From positions 1-64,000 of the forward strand of contig BNBA01000010.1 of NCBI GenBank assembly GCA_014654535.1: a DNA stretch of 64,000 nt, given 5' to 3'. Positions 7,829 to 15,314 of the stretch are shown one piece after another (within the stretch, counting starts at the first letter, position 1; each line of letters starts with the position of its first letter). The DNA comes from Xanthomonas boreopolis. Its GTDB lineage: Bacteria > Pseudomonadota > Gammaproteobacteria > Xanthomonadales > Xanthomonadaceae. A program made the position numbers and the translations under genes. The notes beneath the pieces are model-generated. The model searched no databases. It saw only the letters and a program-made list of their open reading frames with translations, and was not told the origin of the DNA.

Positions 7829-9594
7829 CGATGCACCGGCCCGCCAGGCGGCGACTGCTGGCGGACCCAGTTCTCGAGGGCGCACAGCTGGAATATCCGC
7901 ATGAACGCATTGTCGCCCCGCGGCATCTCGCCCTTGGCGAGCGCGCGCAGCTTGTCGCCATCCAGGAGGCCATGCGCTTCCAGTTGGCCGTGGAGGAGAA
8001 ACGCGAGCATCCCCGCCAGCTCCCGCCGGTACAAGGCGCCGAGATAGGCGGTGAAGGTGCCCTTGCTCTTCCTGGCGAGGATCCTGGGCGGAAGGGCGTG
8101 CGCGAAGCCGAGCCTGGCGACGGCGCGGTTCTGTCCGCCATGGAACCACATCCAGCTGGGTACCCTCAGGCACGCTTCGACGACGGGCTGTGACAGCAAC
8201 GGCATCCTCAGCCGCCGCACCAGCGCACGGGGGCAACTGTCGCGGAAGAACTGCGTGGCGCTGAGTTCGAGGACGCGCTGCCGGTCGCCGGGAAGGAACC
8301 TTGCCGGTGGAGACAGCCAAGGATGAGGTTCGGGCTCCGGAACGCGCGCGCGCGGAGGCAAGAAGCTGCGGTCGATGCCATAGGGCTCGCCCTGGGTCCG
8401 GAGTTTCCGCAAGGTCAGGCGAGCGGCCTTCCAGTAGGTGCACTGGTGGAATGCCGAGATGTCCCGGACGGCCCGGATGCCGGCCACCAACCCCGCACCC
8501 AGGAAGGCATCGGCGGCGGGTGCGGCGTTCATGAGATAGCCGAAGACGGTGTCGCCTCCGCCGCCTGTGAAGTGGCTGTCGACGCTCTCGCGGTCCGCGA
8601 TAGCCTGCATGGTGCGGTCGACCGCGTACTGGAGCGGCCCGATCACCGGCGTGACGATATCCGGCGGGAGCGGGAACCGGTATGGCGCATCGCCGTAGCG
8701 AAGCTCCTGCGCCTGCAGTCCGACGCCGAGCATGCCGGCGACCAAGCCGGCATACTCCCGTTCGTCCGCGCCTGGGACGGGCGTGGTGAGCGTCAGGCAG
8801 GTCACACGTGCGCGGGATTCCCGGAGGCAGGCGCCGACGATCGACGAATCCAGCCCTCCGGACAGTTCGAGCAGGACGGATCCGTCCTGCTCGGCCCAGG
8901 CATGGACGACGGTCTCGATCGCATCGCGGACGGACGATGCCGCTTCGTGCGGGTCCGCGGGACGGCTGCCCGCGTCGACGAACTCCCACGGGTTCCAGTC
9001 CAGGCTGGCGCGGGCGGTGCCGTCGTGCAGGTGAATCGTGCACCCGGGAAGCAGTTCCCTGATGCCCGCCAGGCACGTGCGGGCGGTTTTCAGGCCGGGG
9101 TACGCCAGCTGGTGAGCGACTTGCTCGAAATCGACGCGTCTCCGGCAGAGACCGAGCCGCTCCGCAAGCGTGATATGCGACGTCAGGAATCCCGTGCCTT
9201 CTTCCAGCGAGTAGACGCACTGCAGGTCGCAGGCGGGCGACGGGCTGCGGGTGATGCCGACGGACCGGGGATCGTTCGCCTCAGGAAGGATCAGGATGTA
9301 GTCGCCCCAGCAGTTCTTCAGGATGTGGCGGCGGAGCGCGGCAGCAGAAGAAGCGGCGGGTAGCTGACTCGCATGCCGAATGGCGGTGCCGCTGCGGGTG
9401 TGGAGATCGCCGACGACGATACCGCCACCCGGCAGGTGAAGCGTGGGAGTTTCGCCCGATGTGTATACCGCGAAGGTCGCGGAGGTGGAGCGCAGCTGCA
9501 TGTCGGCGCCTTGCAGGACAGTGTTTAGCTCCATCGGGTCGGGTCCGCCGGATAGGCGGTCTGCGTCCGCCATGACGAGGTAGGCGCGGGCCAT
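7825..9594 (-). CDS. Lasso peptide macrolactam synthetase (C protein, asparagine synthetase-like)
   Basis: A 589-residue cyclase that adenylates the ring Asp/Glu side chain of the precursor and joins it to the freed N-terminus. The N-terminal half resembles a glutamine amidotransferase domain but has no Cys at position 2, so it should not hydrolyse glutamine, as in other lasso C proteins. The ATP-pyrophosphatase signature SGGLDSS is at residues 245-251, followed by 'DEREYAGLVAGMLG'. The ATG (9594-9592) overlaps the B stop by one base (TGATG), so B and C are coupled. ATP-dependent cyclisation is family knowledge; the substrate is the 46-residue precursor upstream. Confidence 0.93.
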   Translation of the reverse strand: MARAYLVMADADRLSGGPDPMELNTVLQGADMQLRSTSATFAVYTSGETPTLHLPGGGIVVGDLHTRSGTAIRHASQLPAASSAAALRRHILKNCWGDYILILPEANDPRSVGITRSPSPACDLQCVYSLEEGTGFLTSHITLAERLGLCRRRVDFEQVAHQLAYPGLKTARTCLAGIRELLPGCTIHLHDGTARASLDWNPWEFVDAGSRPADPHEAASSVRDAIETVVHAWAEQDGSVLLELSGGLDSSIVGACLRESRARVTCLTLTTPVPGADEREYAGLVAGMLGVGLQAQELRYGDAPYRFPLPPDIVTPVIGPLQYAVDRTMQAIADRESVDSHFTGGGGDTVFGYLMNAAPAADAFLGAGLVAGIRAVRDISAFHQCTYWKAARLTLRKLRTQGEPYGIDRSFLPPRARVPEPEPHPWLSPPARFLPGDRQRVLELSATQFFRDSCPRALVRRLRMPLLSQPVVEACLRVPSWMWFHGGQNRAVARLGFAHALPPRILARKSKGTFTAYLGALYRRELAGMLAFLLHGQLEAHGLLDGDKLRALAKGEMPRGDNAFMRIFQLCALENWVRQQSPPGGPVHR

Positions 9595-10256
9595 CAGACC
9601 ACCCGGATGACGGCGTAGGACCGCGTGTTTCCCAAGGTGTCGTTCAGGACCAGGCCGCCGGATTGAGCCCAGCAGTGAGCGGAGAACGGGTCGCGGGTGA
9701 CACCGAAGACGATGTGGGCTTGCAGGTGCCTGCGTGCGAGGAAGGTCACCATGGCGATCGAATCCGGGAGGCAGCAGGTCTCGATGGGGACCAGCCTGCG
9801 CACCTGCAGAAATGCTTGGGCATGCCGCACCAAGGCATCGTCGTCGGTCGTAGTCGTGCGCGTGGCTGCGTGGCGCCGGAATGCGGCCAAGCCGTCCAGG
9901 ATCGATTGCAGCCGCTGGGTTCCCAGGCGGTGCCTGGTCCTGAAGACCGTGGCGAGCACCTCGACGGCCATGCGCGGTCCGCAGGATGCGGAGGGGAAGG
10001 GCTGCTCCAGTGCGCTGGCTTCGGCAGACGGGACCACGGCGCCGGTCGAGATTGGATCCGGCGGGCCCTCCGCCAGGATGTTGCGATCCACCAGGCGCTT
10101 GGCGGCATCAGGAGTGGGGCGTTCGATGTATGAGATGAAGGCGCGTTCCGTATCGCCCGAAAGCCGGAAGTACCTGTCGGCCGCGGTATCGAGGAACAGC
10201 GGATGGCCATCGATGAGGCAATACGACAGGCCGTCGCGCAAGCGGTAAGGGCGCAT
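9594..10256 (-). CDS. Lasso peptide leader-binding and leader protease (fused B protein)
   Basis: A 220-residue B protein that binds and removes the leader. Residues about 1-65 form a PqqD/RRE-like domain ('YCLIDGHPLFLDTAADRYFRL' region) for leader recognition. Residues about 95-220 form the transglutaminase-like cysteine protease, with likely Cys162 ('CCLPDSIAM'), His194 ('AHCWAQ') and Asp206 ('LND'). Fusion of B1 and B2 is the proteobacterial arrangement. GGAGA lies about 10 bp before the ATG at 10256. A stable hairpin lies between this gene and the precursor gene. Confidence 0.92.
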   Translation of the reverse strand: MRPYRLRDGLSYCLIDGHPLFLDTAADRYFRLSGDTERAFISYIERPTPDAAKRLVDRNILAEGPPDPISTGAVVPSAEASALEQPFPSASCGPRMAVEVLATVFRTRHRLGTQRLQSILDGLAAFRRHAATRTTTTDDDALVRHAQAFLQVRRLVPIETCCLPDSIAMVTFLARRHLQAHIVFGVTRDPFSAHCWAQSGGLVLNDTLGNTRSYAVIRVV

Positions 10257-10280
10257 ATGCGTTGTCTCCGGACGGAAAGT

Positions 10281-10306
10281 CGAGGCGCACCTTGCGGTGC
10301 GCCTCG
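10281..10306 (-). terminator. A-B intercistronic hairpin (attenuator or RNA stabiliser)
   Basis: CGAGGCGCACC (10281-10291) and GGTGCGCCTCG (10296-10306) form a perfect 11-bp stem with a 4-base loop between precursor A and gene B. On the - strand it is followed only by ACTTTCC, not a strong U-tract, so partial termination or 3'-end protection of the precursor mRNA is more likely than full termination. Confidence 0.7.
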
Positions 10307-10316
10307 CTGCCGGTCA

Positions 10317-10454
10317 TTCGGCAATTCCGACCCCGGTCACGAACCCGAGGATCTCGTTGCCAGGCTCGCCGGCGCCCTTGGTTTCCACGCTGGCCGTGCC
10401 AAGCACGACGACGTCTTCCTGCGGGTTGGTGCGGGTGTTCTCGTTCGCGTTCAT
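10317..10454 (-). CDS. Lasso peptide precursor (A)
   Basis: A 46-residue precursor. The leader MNANENTRTNPQEDVVVLGT... ends in '...SVETK', and the core is predicted as GAGEPGNEILGFVTGVGIAE (20 residues). Support comes from Thr at leader position -2, Gly at core position 1, and Glu at core position 8, which would give an 8-residue ring by Gly1-Glu8 linkage. It lies immediately 5' of B and C on the same strand. AGGAG sits 6 bases before the ATG. Ring size is inferred: position 9 is Ile and position 7 Asn, so only residue 8 (or the distant Glu20) fits. A plug residue would be Phe12 or a later residue. Confidence 0.92.
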
Positions 10455-10460
10455 CGCTGT

Positions 10461-10506
10461 CTCCTACGTTTGCGCCATGGACCTCATGGCGGATGCAGCG
10501 TAGGAG
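10461..10506 (-). promoter_or_regulatory. 5'-UTR hairpin that can mask the precursor ribosome-binding site
   Basis: The - strand leader contains CTCCTACG (10506-10499), CGCCATG (10491-10485), CATGGCG (10479-10473) and CGTAGGAG (10468-10461). The outer 8-bp and inner 7-bp arms are perfectly complementary and nested, and the outer 3' arm contains the AGGAG Shine-Dalgarno of the precursor. Folding would block initiation. The DNA dyad could also be a protein operator. Confidence 0.6.
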
Positions 10507-10526
10507 GCAGGATTTTTGATTTTCAA

Positions 10527-10557
10527 ATGATTATTGCGTTGCAATCCGATGATTATT
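10527..10557 (-). promoter_or_regulatory. AT-rich lasso promoter region with direct repeats
   Basis: ATGATTATT occurs at 10527-10535 and 10549-10557, 22 bp apart (two helical turns), flanking the inverted repeat ATTGC-GTT-GCAAT (10533-10545). The stretch is markedly AT-rich against its surroundings and lies 73-103 bp upstream of the precursor start. I read it as promoter plus operator for A-B-C; exact -35/-10 boxes are not clear. Confidence 0.45.
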
Positions 10558-10600
10558 TCCAGGTGTGACCGCGGTCATGCGGGACGGAGGCAGGTTTGCG

Positions 10601-10889
10601 CTACTGGCCAGGCGGCGATGGCGTCGGCGGCTGCTTCATTTCGTCCTGGGTGACGACGGGGCCGCCGAAGACATAGCGGCCGCGCCTGCAGGCATTGGTC
10701 GTCGTCCAACTGCAGGCGGCCCAGCATCAGGTTGGAGACGAATTCGCCGGGGCGGTCGCCGCGGCGGACCGCGTGCGGCTCGGCATGGCTACCGGCCGCG
10801 GCAGGAGCGGGCGGAGGCGAATCGGTCGATCATGCCGGCAAGAGGATGGCGGCTGCGATCGCCGCCAGTAGCGGACTCGGTTGGCTCAT
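10601..10889 (-). pseudogene. Decayed small lipoprotein gene (stop at the lipobox cysteine, plus frameshift)
   Basis: ATG at 10889 follows a GAGGAAG ribosome-binding site and opens a signal peptide, MSQPSPLLAAIAAAILLPA. The next codon is TGA where a lipobox Cys would be expected ('LLPA-stop-STDS'). The frame continues with 'GDRPGEFVSNLMLGRLQLDD'. Near 10680 a one-base shift is needed to reach 'GRYVFGGPVVTQDEMKQ' and the TAG at 10601. Two lesions make a pseudogene likely, although UGA at the lipidation site is a curious place for a stop. No family was recognised. Confidence 0.5.
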
Positions 10890-11037
10890 GGTGTCTTCCT
10901 CGTGGGAATCAGGAGCTGTGGATGGCATCGGCCGGGAATGGCAGCCCGGCAGGGCGCGCCGCGCTGTCGGATTTTTTCTCTTCGTGGGGCAGGAGAATTC
11001 TGACTCGTCTTCGTGGATTCGACAGGACGGGCCGCCG

Positions 11038-11667
11038 TCAGTGGAGCCGGTCGCGGCTCTCGTTCAGCCGGGCCACGATGCAGGGCACCCGTTCCTTGCG
11101 CCGTTCGTGGTAGTCGCGCAGCGCGACTCGCAGGGCCGGGATGTTCCTTTCCTGCCAGTGCCGCTGCAGCTCCGACAATTCCTCGCAGGCGTGATCGATC
11201 AATCCCCGCTTGGCCCGGCGGATCGGTGCCAGCCGGTCGTTGGCCTGCCTCACGGCATGGTGCAGGGATCGGTGGCCGGTGGCGCGGACGATCGCGTCGA
11301 ACAGTTGCCAGGTGTGCTTCACCAAGTCGTCGTCGGCGGATGCGGGCTCCGCCTTGCCGGTGGCCCACCCCGCCGCGGCGAAGCCGAGATCGCAGGCCAT
11401 CAGCATCAGGCGCTGCATCCAGTCGTACAGGTCGCGCAGGGCGATCTCGGTGGGCAGCGGGACGTGCAGTCCGCTGCGGCCATGGTCGGCGACCTGGCCC
11501 TCGCCGACCAGGCGGTAAAGGGCGAACCGCACGGGCGTGGGGCTGGTCTTGAACTCGGCCGCGAGCATGGCCGGATCGATCCGCTGCCCGGGCAGGTAAC
11601 GCCCCGACTGCAGGGCGCGCCTGATCTGCCCGTACAGCAGCGCGCTCTTGGAGTGGATCGCATTCAT
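11038..11667 (-). CDS. GntR family transcriptional regulator (copy 1)
   Basis: A 209-residue GntR/FCD regulator. It has an N-terminal winged helix ('LYGQIRRALQSGRYLPGQRI', then 'FKTSPTPVRFALYRLVGEG') and a C-terminal all-helical FCD-type effector domain. The start MNAIHSKSA at 11667 is chosen because an almost identical N-terminus begins the paralog at 38947. It lies just upstream of the decayed lipoprotein gene and 1.2 kb from the lasso precursor. It may control the lasso locus or that lipoprotein; neither is shown. Confidence 0.85.
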   Translation of the reverse strand: MNAIHSKSALLYGQIRRALQSGRYLPGQRIDPAMLAAEFKTSPTPVRFALYRLVGEGQVADHGRSGLHVPLPTEIALRDLYDWMQRLMLMACDLGFAAAGWATGKAEPASADDDLVKHTWQLFDAIVRATGHRSLHHAVRQANDRLAPIRRAKRGLIDHACEELSELQRHWQERNIPALRVALRDYHERRKERVPCIVARLNESRDRLH

Positions 11668-11856
11668 CGCAAAACTCCTTGTCTGCGTATGACGGTCTCC
11701 CCAGGGCAGGATGTTACAAGGATCGGATAGCGGAACGAAGATGCGGGTGCGCGCATTCGGTAGCGTTGCGGTTTGCGCTATCAGGCGGTTGGCGGGCGGA
11801 CGTTCGGCCGCATGCCCGGCTCGGACGCCGGCCGGCCGCATGAGTACATTGTCCCC

Positions 11857-11997
11857 ATGCGAACCAGAATCTTCGGCCGCACCGGCCGTTCCGTAGGGAA
11901 ATCGGCTCTGGAAGGCTCCATCGACCGCAGCCTGCGTAACCTGGAGGCCGACACACTCGACCTGGTGCAGCTGCATTGCCCGCCGACCGACCTGTAG
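11857..11997 (+). pseudogene. Aldo/keto reductase remnant with internal deletion
   Basis: 'MRTRIFGRTGRSV' is the start of a GTG-type aldo/keto reductase. It is joined directly to 'ALEGSIDRSLRNLEADTLDLVQLHCPPTDL', an internal segment normally about 90 residues further on, and then a stop. The Asp and Tyr catalytic residues are missing. The remnant ends at the edge of a RAYT pseudogene. Confidence 0.65.
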
Positions 11998-12432
11998 CGA
12001 TGGGCCTTGGCTTCGACCATCGCGCGGAAGGCGTCATGGCCGAGGGCGCGCTGCTGTTGGAGGTGGATGCGGATGTCAGCCAGCAATTTGTCGGGCAGGG
12101 CTTCATCGAGCAAGGCGCGATATGCGCTGGATCGTTCGACTGGGTCGTTGCCAAGGGCAAGCCGGGATGGATGGGGCGTCAACGCCGAGTGCGCACGCTG
12201 CATCATCTTCCCGACTCTTCCGGCCTCTGGTGGCATGGCGAGTAGATGTACGTGATTGTTCATCAGCACGTAGGCATGCAGTTGGCACCCGGTGGCAAGC
12301 ATGGCGTCATGCAGCAGGGTGCAAGTAGCGAACGCGGTCGCCATCCTCAAGAAAGCAGGGCAGCCGGTTGTTGCCCCGATGAATGATGTGCTGCGAGATG
12401 GCGGGAAGATCGATGCGCGGGAGTCGAGCCAT
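11998..12432 (-). pseudogene. REP-associated tyrosine transposase (RAYT) remnant
   Basis: It starts 'MARLPRIDLPAISQHIIHRG' and shifts frame near 12310 into 'LLHDAMLATGCQLHAYVLMNNHVHLLAMPPEAGRVG'. It retains the HxH motif of Y1 transposases (NNHVHLL). The central block with the catalytic tyrosine ('RYVRYVN...') is deleted: 'GKMMQ' is followed at once by '(R)AHSALTPHPS' and 'RALLDEALPDKLLADIR'. It is therefore both frameshifted and internally deleted. Confidence 0.7.
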
Positions 12433-12691
12433 GCCGACAAGCGTGACGGAAGAGCGCCATTGCCGACATCGAGTAGCACCGCCACATCTGATCGGAAGTC
12501 GACGCGTTACATCGTAGGAAGTCAACCTGACCCCGTTAGTCGTCCCTGATCGTCCACCCAGGCCGGGATCGGCGGCGCAACTGGACCGGCGATCCGCAGC
12601 CGGGCAAAGGGTCGCGGACGGGGCCATTCCCCTTGCCGCCTCGCCATGACGCGCCGCAACAAACCCGGCCAGAAAAAAATTTCCGGCCACC
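12433..12691. other. Intergenic stretch between the RAYT remnant and the YciI cluster
   Basis: No credible gene. It contains 'AACCTGACCCCGTTAG' near 12531, of the kind that recurs beside RAYT remnants in this window (29675-29710, 57631), and an A7 tract (12673-12679) that may act as an upstream element for the promoter at 12692. Confidence 0.4.
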
Positions 12692-12718
12692 TGTCGATCT
12701 CCGCCATCCTCAACCGTC
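12692..12718 (+). promoter_or_regulatory. ECF42-type promoter
   Basis: TGTCGA (12692-12697), a 17-bp spacer, then CGTC (12715-12718), 47 bp before the YciI start. The identical arrangement TGTCGA-17-CGTCGTA occurs at 51319-51345. An A-tract begins 19 bp upstream of TGTCGA in both. TGTCGA/CGTC is the motif reported for ECF42 sigma factors, and a sigma factor of that type is encoded at 52414. Confidence 0.7.
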
Positions 12719-12765
12719 GTACCTAGTGAAAGCCGGCAATCCCGGCCCTAACCGAGGAGAACGAC

Positions 12766-13197
12766 ATGAAAGTGATGGTCATCGTCAAGGCCGATGCCGA
12801 TAGCGAAGCCGGCGTCATGCCTTCGCAACAGTTGCTGGCGGAGATGGGCAACTACAACGAGGCCCTGTCCAAGGCCGGCATCCTGCTGGCCGGGGAGGGG
12901 CTGCATCCGAGCCGCCGCGGGGCGCGGGTGCGCTTCGACGGCAAGCAGCGCAGCGTGATCGACGGCCCGTTCGCCGAGACCAAGGAACTGGTCGCCGGGT
13001 TCTGGCTGTGGCAGGTGCGCTCGCTGGAGGAGGCGGTGGAATGGCTGAAGCGCGCCCCGTTCGACGGCGGCGCCGAGGTCGAGATCCGCCCGGTGTTCGA
13101 GGCCGAGGATTTCGGCGAGGCCTTCACCCCGGAACTGCGCGAGCAGGAACAGCGCGTGTTCGCCGAAGCCGCCGCCCGCGCCAACGCCGCCCACTGA
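12766..13197 (+). CDS. YciI-like DGPF-domain protein
   Basis: A 143-residue YCII-superfamily protein with an alpha/beta barrel dimer fold and the motif 'IDGPFAETKELVAGFWLWQV' (about residues 64-83). Genes of this type are the typical neighbours of ECF42 sigma factors. Its enzymatic role is unknown. It heads a run of five + genes with short gaps and good ribosome-binding sites (GAGGAG here), so a single operon from the promoter at 12692 is likely. A second DGPF protein lies at 50829. Confidence 0.88.
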   Translation: MKVMVIVKADADSEAGVMPSQQLLAEMGNYNEALSKAGILLAGEGLHPSRRGARVRFDGKQRSVIDGPFAETKELVAGFWLWQVRSLEEAVEWLKRAPFDGGAEVEIRPVFEAEDFGEAFTPELREQEQRVFAEAAARANAAH

Positions 13198-13220
13198 CCA
13201 CGACAGCCGGAGATACCACG

Positions 13221-13661
13221 ATGAAGCTGATTCCTTACCTGATGTTCGCCGACAGCCAGTGCCGCGAGGCCTTCGACTTCTACGCCCGGGTGCTGCGCGG
13301 CGAGATCCTGTCGGTGGTGGGCTACGGCGACATGCCGCCGATGGAAGGCGCGCCGCCGATGCCCGAGGAGATGAAATCGCAGGTCGCCAACATCCACCTG
13401 CTGGCCGAGGGCGCGGAACTGATGGGCGCCGACAACGCCGCCGGCATATGCGGCGGGGAGGCGGTGGCCGGGGTCGACAACACCACGATCAACATCGACG
13501 TGGCCAGCATCGAGGAGGCCGAGCGCATCTTCGCCGAGCTGTCCGCGGGCGGGAAGGTCGTGGCGCCGATCGGCGAGACCTTCTGGGCGCAGCGCTGGGG
13601 CATGCTGGTCGACCGCTACGGCAAGCCGTGGATGGTGAACTGCATGAAGCCCACCGCCTGA
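13221..13661 (+). CDS. VOC family (PhnB-like) protein
   Basis: A 146-residue glyoxalase/dioxygenase-fold protein. 'PYLMFADSQCREAFDFYARVLRGEI' is the PhnB-like opening, and 'WGMLVDRYGKPWMVN' is the usual end. Start ATG 13221 lies 23 bp after the YciI stop. The longer open frame upstream overlaps YciI and is not used. Substrate unknown. Confidence 0.88.
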   Translation: MKLIPYLMFADSQCREAFDFYARVLRGEILSVVGYGDMPPMEGAPPMPEEMKSQVANIHLLAEGAELMGADNAAGICGGEAVAGVDNTTINIDVASIEEAERIFAELSAGGKVVAPIGETFWAQRWGMLVDRYGKPWMVNCMKPTA

Positions 13662-13688
13662 CGCGCCCACACGACAAGGAGAGGCGAC

Positions 13689-14270
13689 ATGCGAAAGCTC
13701 AGGATCTTCGAACACATCTCGCTGGACGGCGTGATCCAGCACTCCGCCGACGAAGACGGTTTCCCCTACGCCGACTGGACCCTGCCGTACCGCACCCCCG
13801 AAGGGCGCGACGCGCTCACTGCCGCGCAGGGCCCGCGCTTCGACCTGCTGCTCGGCCGCCGCACCTACGACATCTGGTCGGGCTACTGGCCCAAGGCGCC
13901 AAGCAGCCCGCTGTCGGACGGGCTCAATGCGGCCAGGAAGTACGTGGCCACCCACCGCCCGGAAAGCCTGCAGTGGGGCCCGTTCGAAGCCCTCGGGCCG
14001 GACGTCGTCGCCGGCGTGCGCCGCATCAAGTCGCAGGACGGGCCGGACCTGGTGCTCTGGGGCAGCTCCACGCTGACCTCGACGCTGCTCGAGCACGGGC
14101 TCGTGGACGACGTGGTGCTGGCGGTCTACCCGGTGCTGCTGGGCACGGGCAAGCGCCTCTTCGCCGAGGGCACGCCGCCGCGGGCGTTCGAGCGGATCGA
14201 TACGACAACCACGCCCTCCGGGCTCGCCATCACCACCTACAAGGTCGCCGGGCCGTTGAAGGCTGCCTGA
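13689..14270 (+). CDS. Dihydrofolate reductase-like (RibD C-terminal) protein
   Basis: A 193-residue DHFR-family protein. The marks are 'FEHISLDGVIQ' at the start, 'DLLLGRRTYDIWSGYW' (about residues 52-67), 'LVLWGSSTLTSTLLEHGLVDD' split by helices, and 'VLLGTGKRLF'. These non-folate DHFR-like proteins are NADPH reductases of unknown substrate that often travel with YciI and VOC genes. AAGGAG precedes the ATG. Same operon as its neighbours. Confidence 0.88.
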   Translation: MRKLRIFEHISLDGVIQHSADEDGFPYADWTLPYRTPEGRDALTAAQGPRFDLLLGRRTYDIWSGYWPKAPSSPLSDGLNAARKYVATHRPESLQWGPFEALGPDVVAGVRRIKSQDGPDLVLWGSSTLTSTLLEHGLVDDVVLAVYPVLLGTGKRLFAEGTPPRAFERIDTTTTPSGLAITTYKVAGPLKAA

Positions 14271-14309
14271 GACCGGCCCCGGCGCCAAGATTCAACAAGG
14301 AGCAAACAC

Positions 14310-14795
14310 ATGAGCAAGCCAGCGAAGAACACCATTTGCCTGTGGTACGACGACGATGCGGAAGGCGCGGCGCGCTTCTACGCCGAGACCTTCCCCGACT
14401 CGTCGGTGGGCGCGATCCATCACGCGCCGGCGGACCATCCGTCGGGCAAGGAGGGCAAGGTACTGACCGTCGAGTTCACGGTGATGGGCATCCCGTGCGT
14501 GGGCCTCAACGGCGGCCCCGCGTTCGCGCAGAGCGAGGCGTTCTCGTTCCAGGTCGCCACCGCCGACCAGGCCGAGACGGACCGCTACTGGAACGCGATC
14601 GTCGGCAACGGCGGCCAGGAAAGCCATTGCGGATGGTGCAAGGACAAGTGGGGCGTGTCGTGGCAGATCACCCCGGTCGCCCTGCTCGACGCCTTCACCG
14701 GCCCGGACCGCGCCGCCGCCAAGCGCGCGTTCGACGCGATGATGCAGATGCGGAAGATCGACGTCGCCACGATCGAAGCGGCCGTCCGCGGCTGA
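14310..14795 (+). CDS. VOC family protein (PhnB/UbiE-like fold)
   Basis: A 161-residue VOC protein with 'ICLWYDDDAEGAARFYAETF', 'VMGIPCVGLNGGPAF' and 'CKDKWGVSWQI', the set shared with the '3-demethylubiquinone-9 3-methyltransferase' family, which despite its name is a VOC-fold protein. AAGGAG lies before the ATG. The reaction is unknown. Confidence 0.88.
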   Translation: MSKPAKNTICLWYDDDAEGAARFYAETFPDSSVGAIHHAPADHPSGKEGKVLTVEFTVMGIPCVGLNGGPAFAQSEAFSFQVATADQAETDRYWNAIVGNGGQESHCGWCKDKWGVSWQITPVALLDAFTGPDRAAAKRAFDAMMQMRKIDVATIEAAVRG

Positions 14796-14864
14796 GCCCC
14801 GTACACCCGGATCCCCCAGCCAACCGGCCGCGCGCGGCCAAACAACACACCCAGGAGCCTCACC

Positions 14865-15272
14865 ATGCCCACCCAGATCTTCGTCAACCTGCCGGTCGCC
14901 GACCTGGAAAAGTCGAAAGCCTTCTACACGTCGCTCGGCTACGGCATCAACCCGACGTTCACCAACGAGAACGCGGCCTGCGTGATGGTCAGCGACATCA
15001 TCCACGTGATGCTGCTGGTCCGCCCGTTCTTCCAGGGTTTCACCAAGAAAGCCGTCGCCGACGCGCACAAGGAACTGCAGACCCTGGTCGCGCTGTCCGC
15101 GCCCGACCGCGCCGCGGTCGATGCGCTCCTGGACAAGGCGCTGGCCGCCGGCGGCAAGGAGCCGGGCGAGCCGCAGGACTACGGCTTCATGTACCAGCGC
15201 AGCTTCGAGGACCTGGACGGGCACACCTGGGAAATCGCCTACATGAACGAGGCCGAGTTCCCCGGCGCCTGA
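14865..15272 (+). CDS. VOC family (glyoxalase/bleomycin-resistance-like) protein
   Basis: A 135-residue VOC protein: 'IFVNLPVADLEKSKAFYTSLGY' at the start and 'FEDLDGHTWEIAYMNE' at the end, with a lactoylglutathione-lyase-like fold. CAGGAG precedes the ATG. It is the last gene of the probable ECF42-driven operon; the next gene is convergent. Confidence 0.88.
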   Translation: MPTQIFVNLPVADLEKSKAFYTSLGYGINPTFTNENAACVMVSDIIHVMLLVRPFFQGFTKKAVADAHKELQTLVALSAPDRAAVDALLDKALAAGGKEPGEPQDYGFMYQRSFEDLDGHTWEIAYMNEAEFPGA

Positions 15273-15314
15273 AGCGTGGCGCTGCCGCGCAGCCCACGCT
15301 GCGCGGCCGGACCG

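Noticed and set aside
5711..9220. A 1169-codon open frame on the - strand across the isopeptidase gene and into the cyclase gene
   Set aside because: Arg/Pro/Ala-rich translation without domains, antisense or out of frame to clearly conserved genes; typical high-GC shadow.
10565..11113. Open frames on + opposite the lipoprotein remnant and gntR
   Set aside because: Arg-rich low-quality translations antisense to better candidates.
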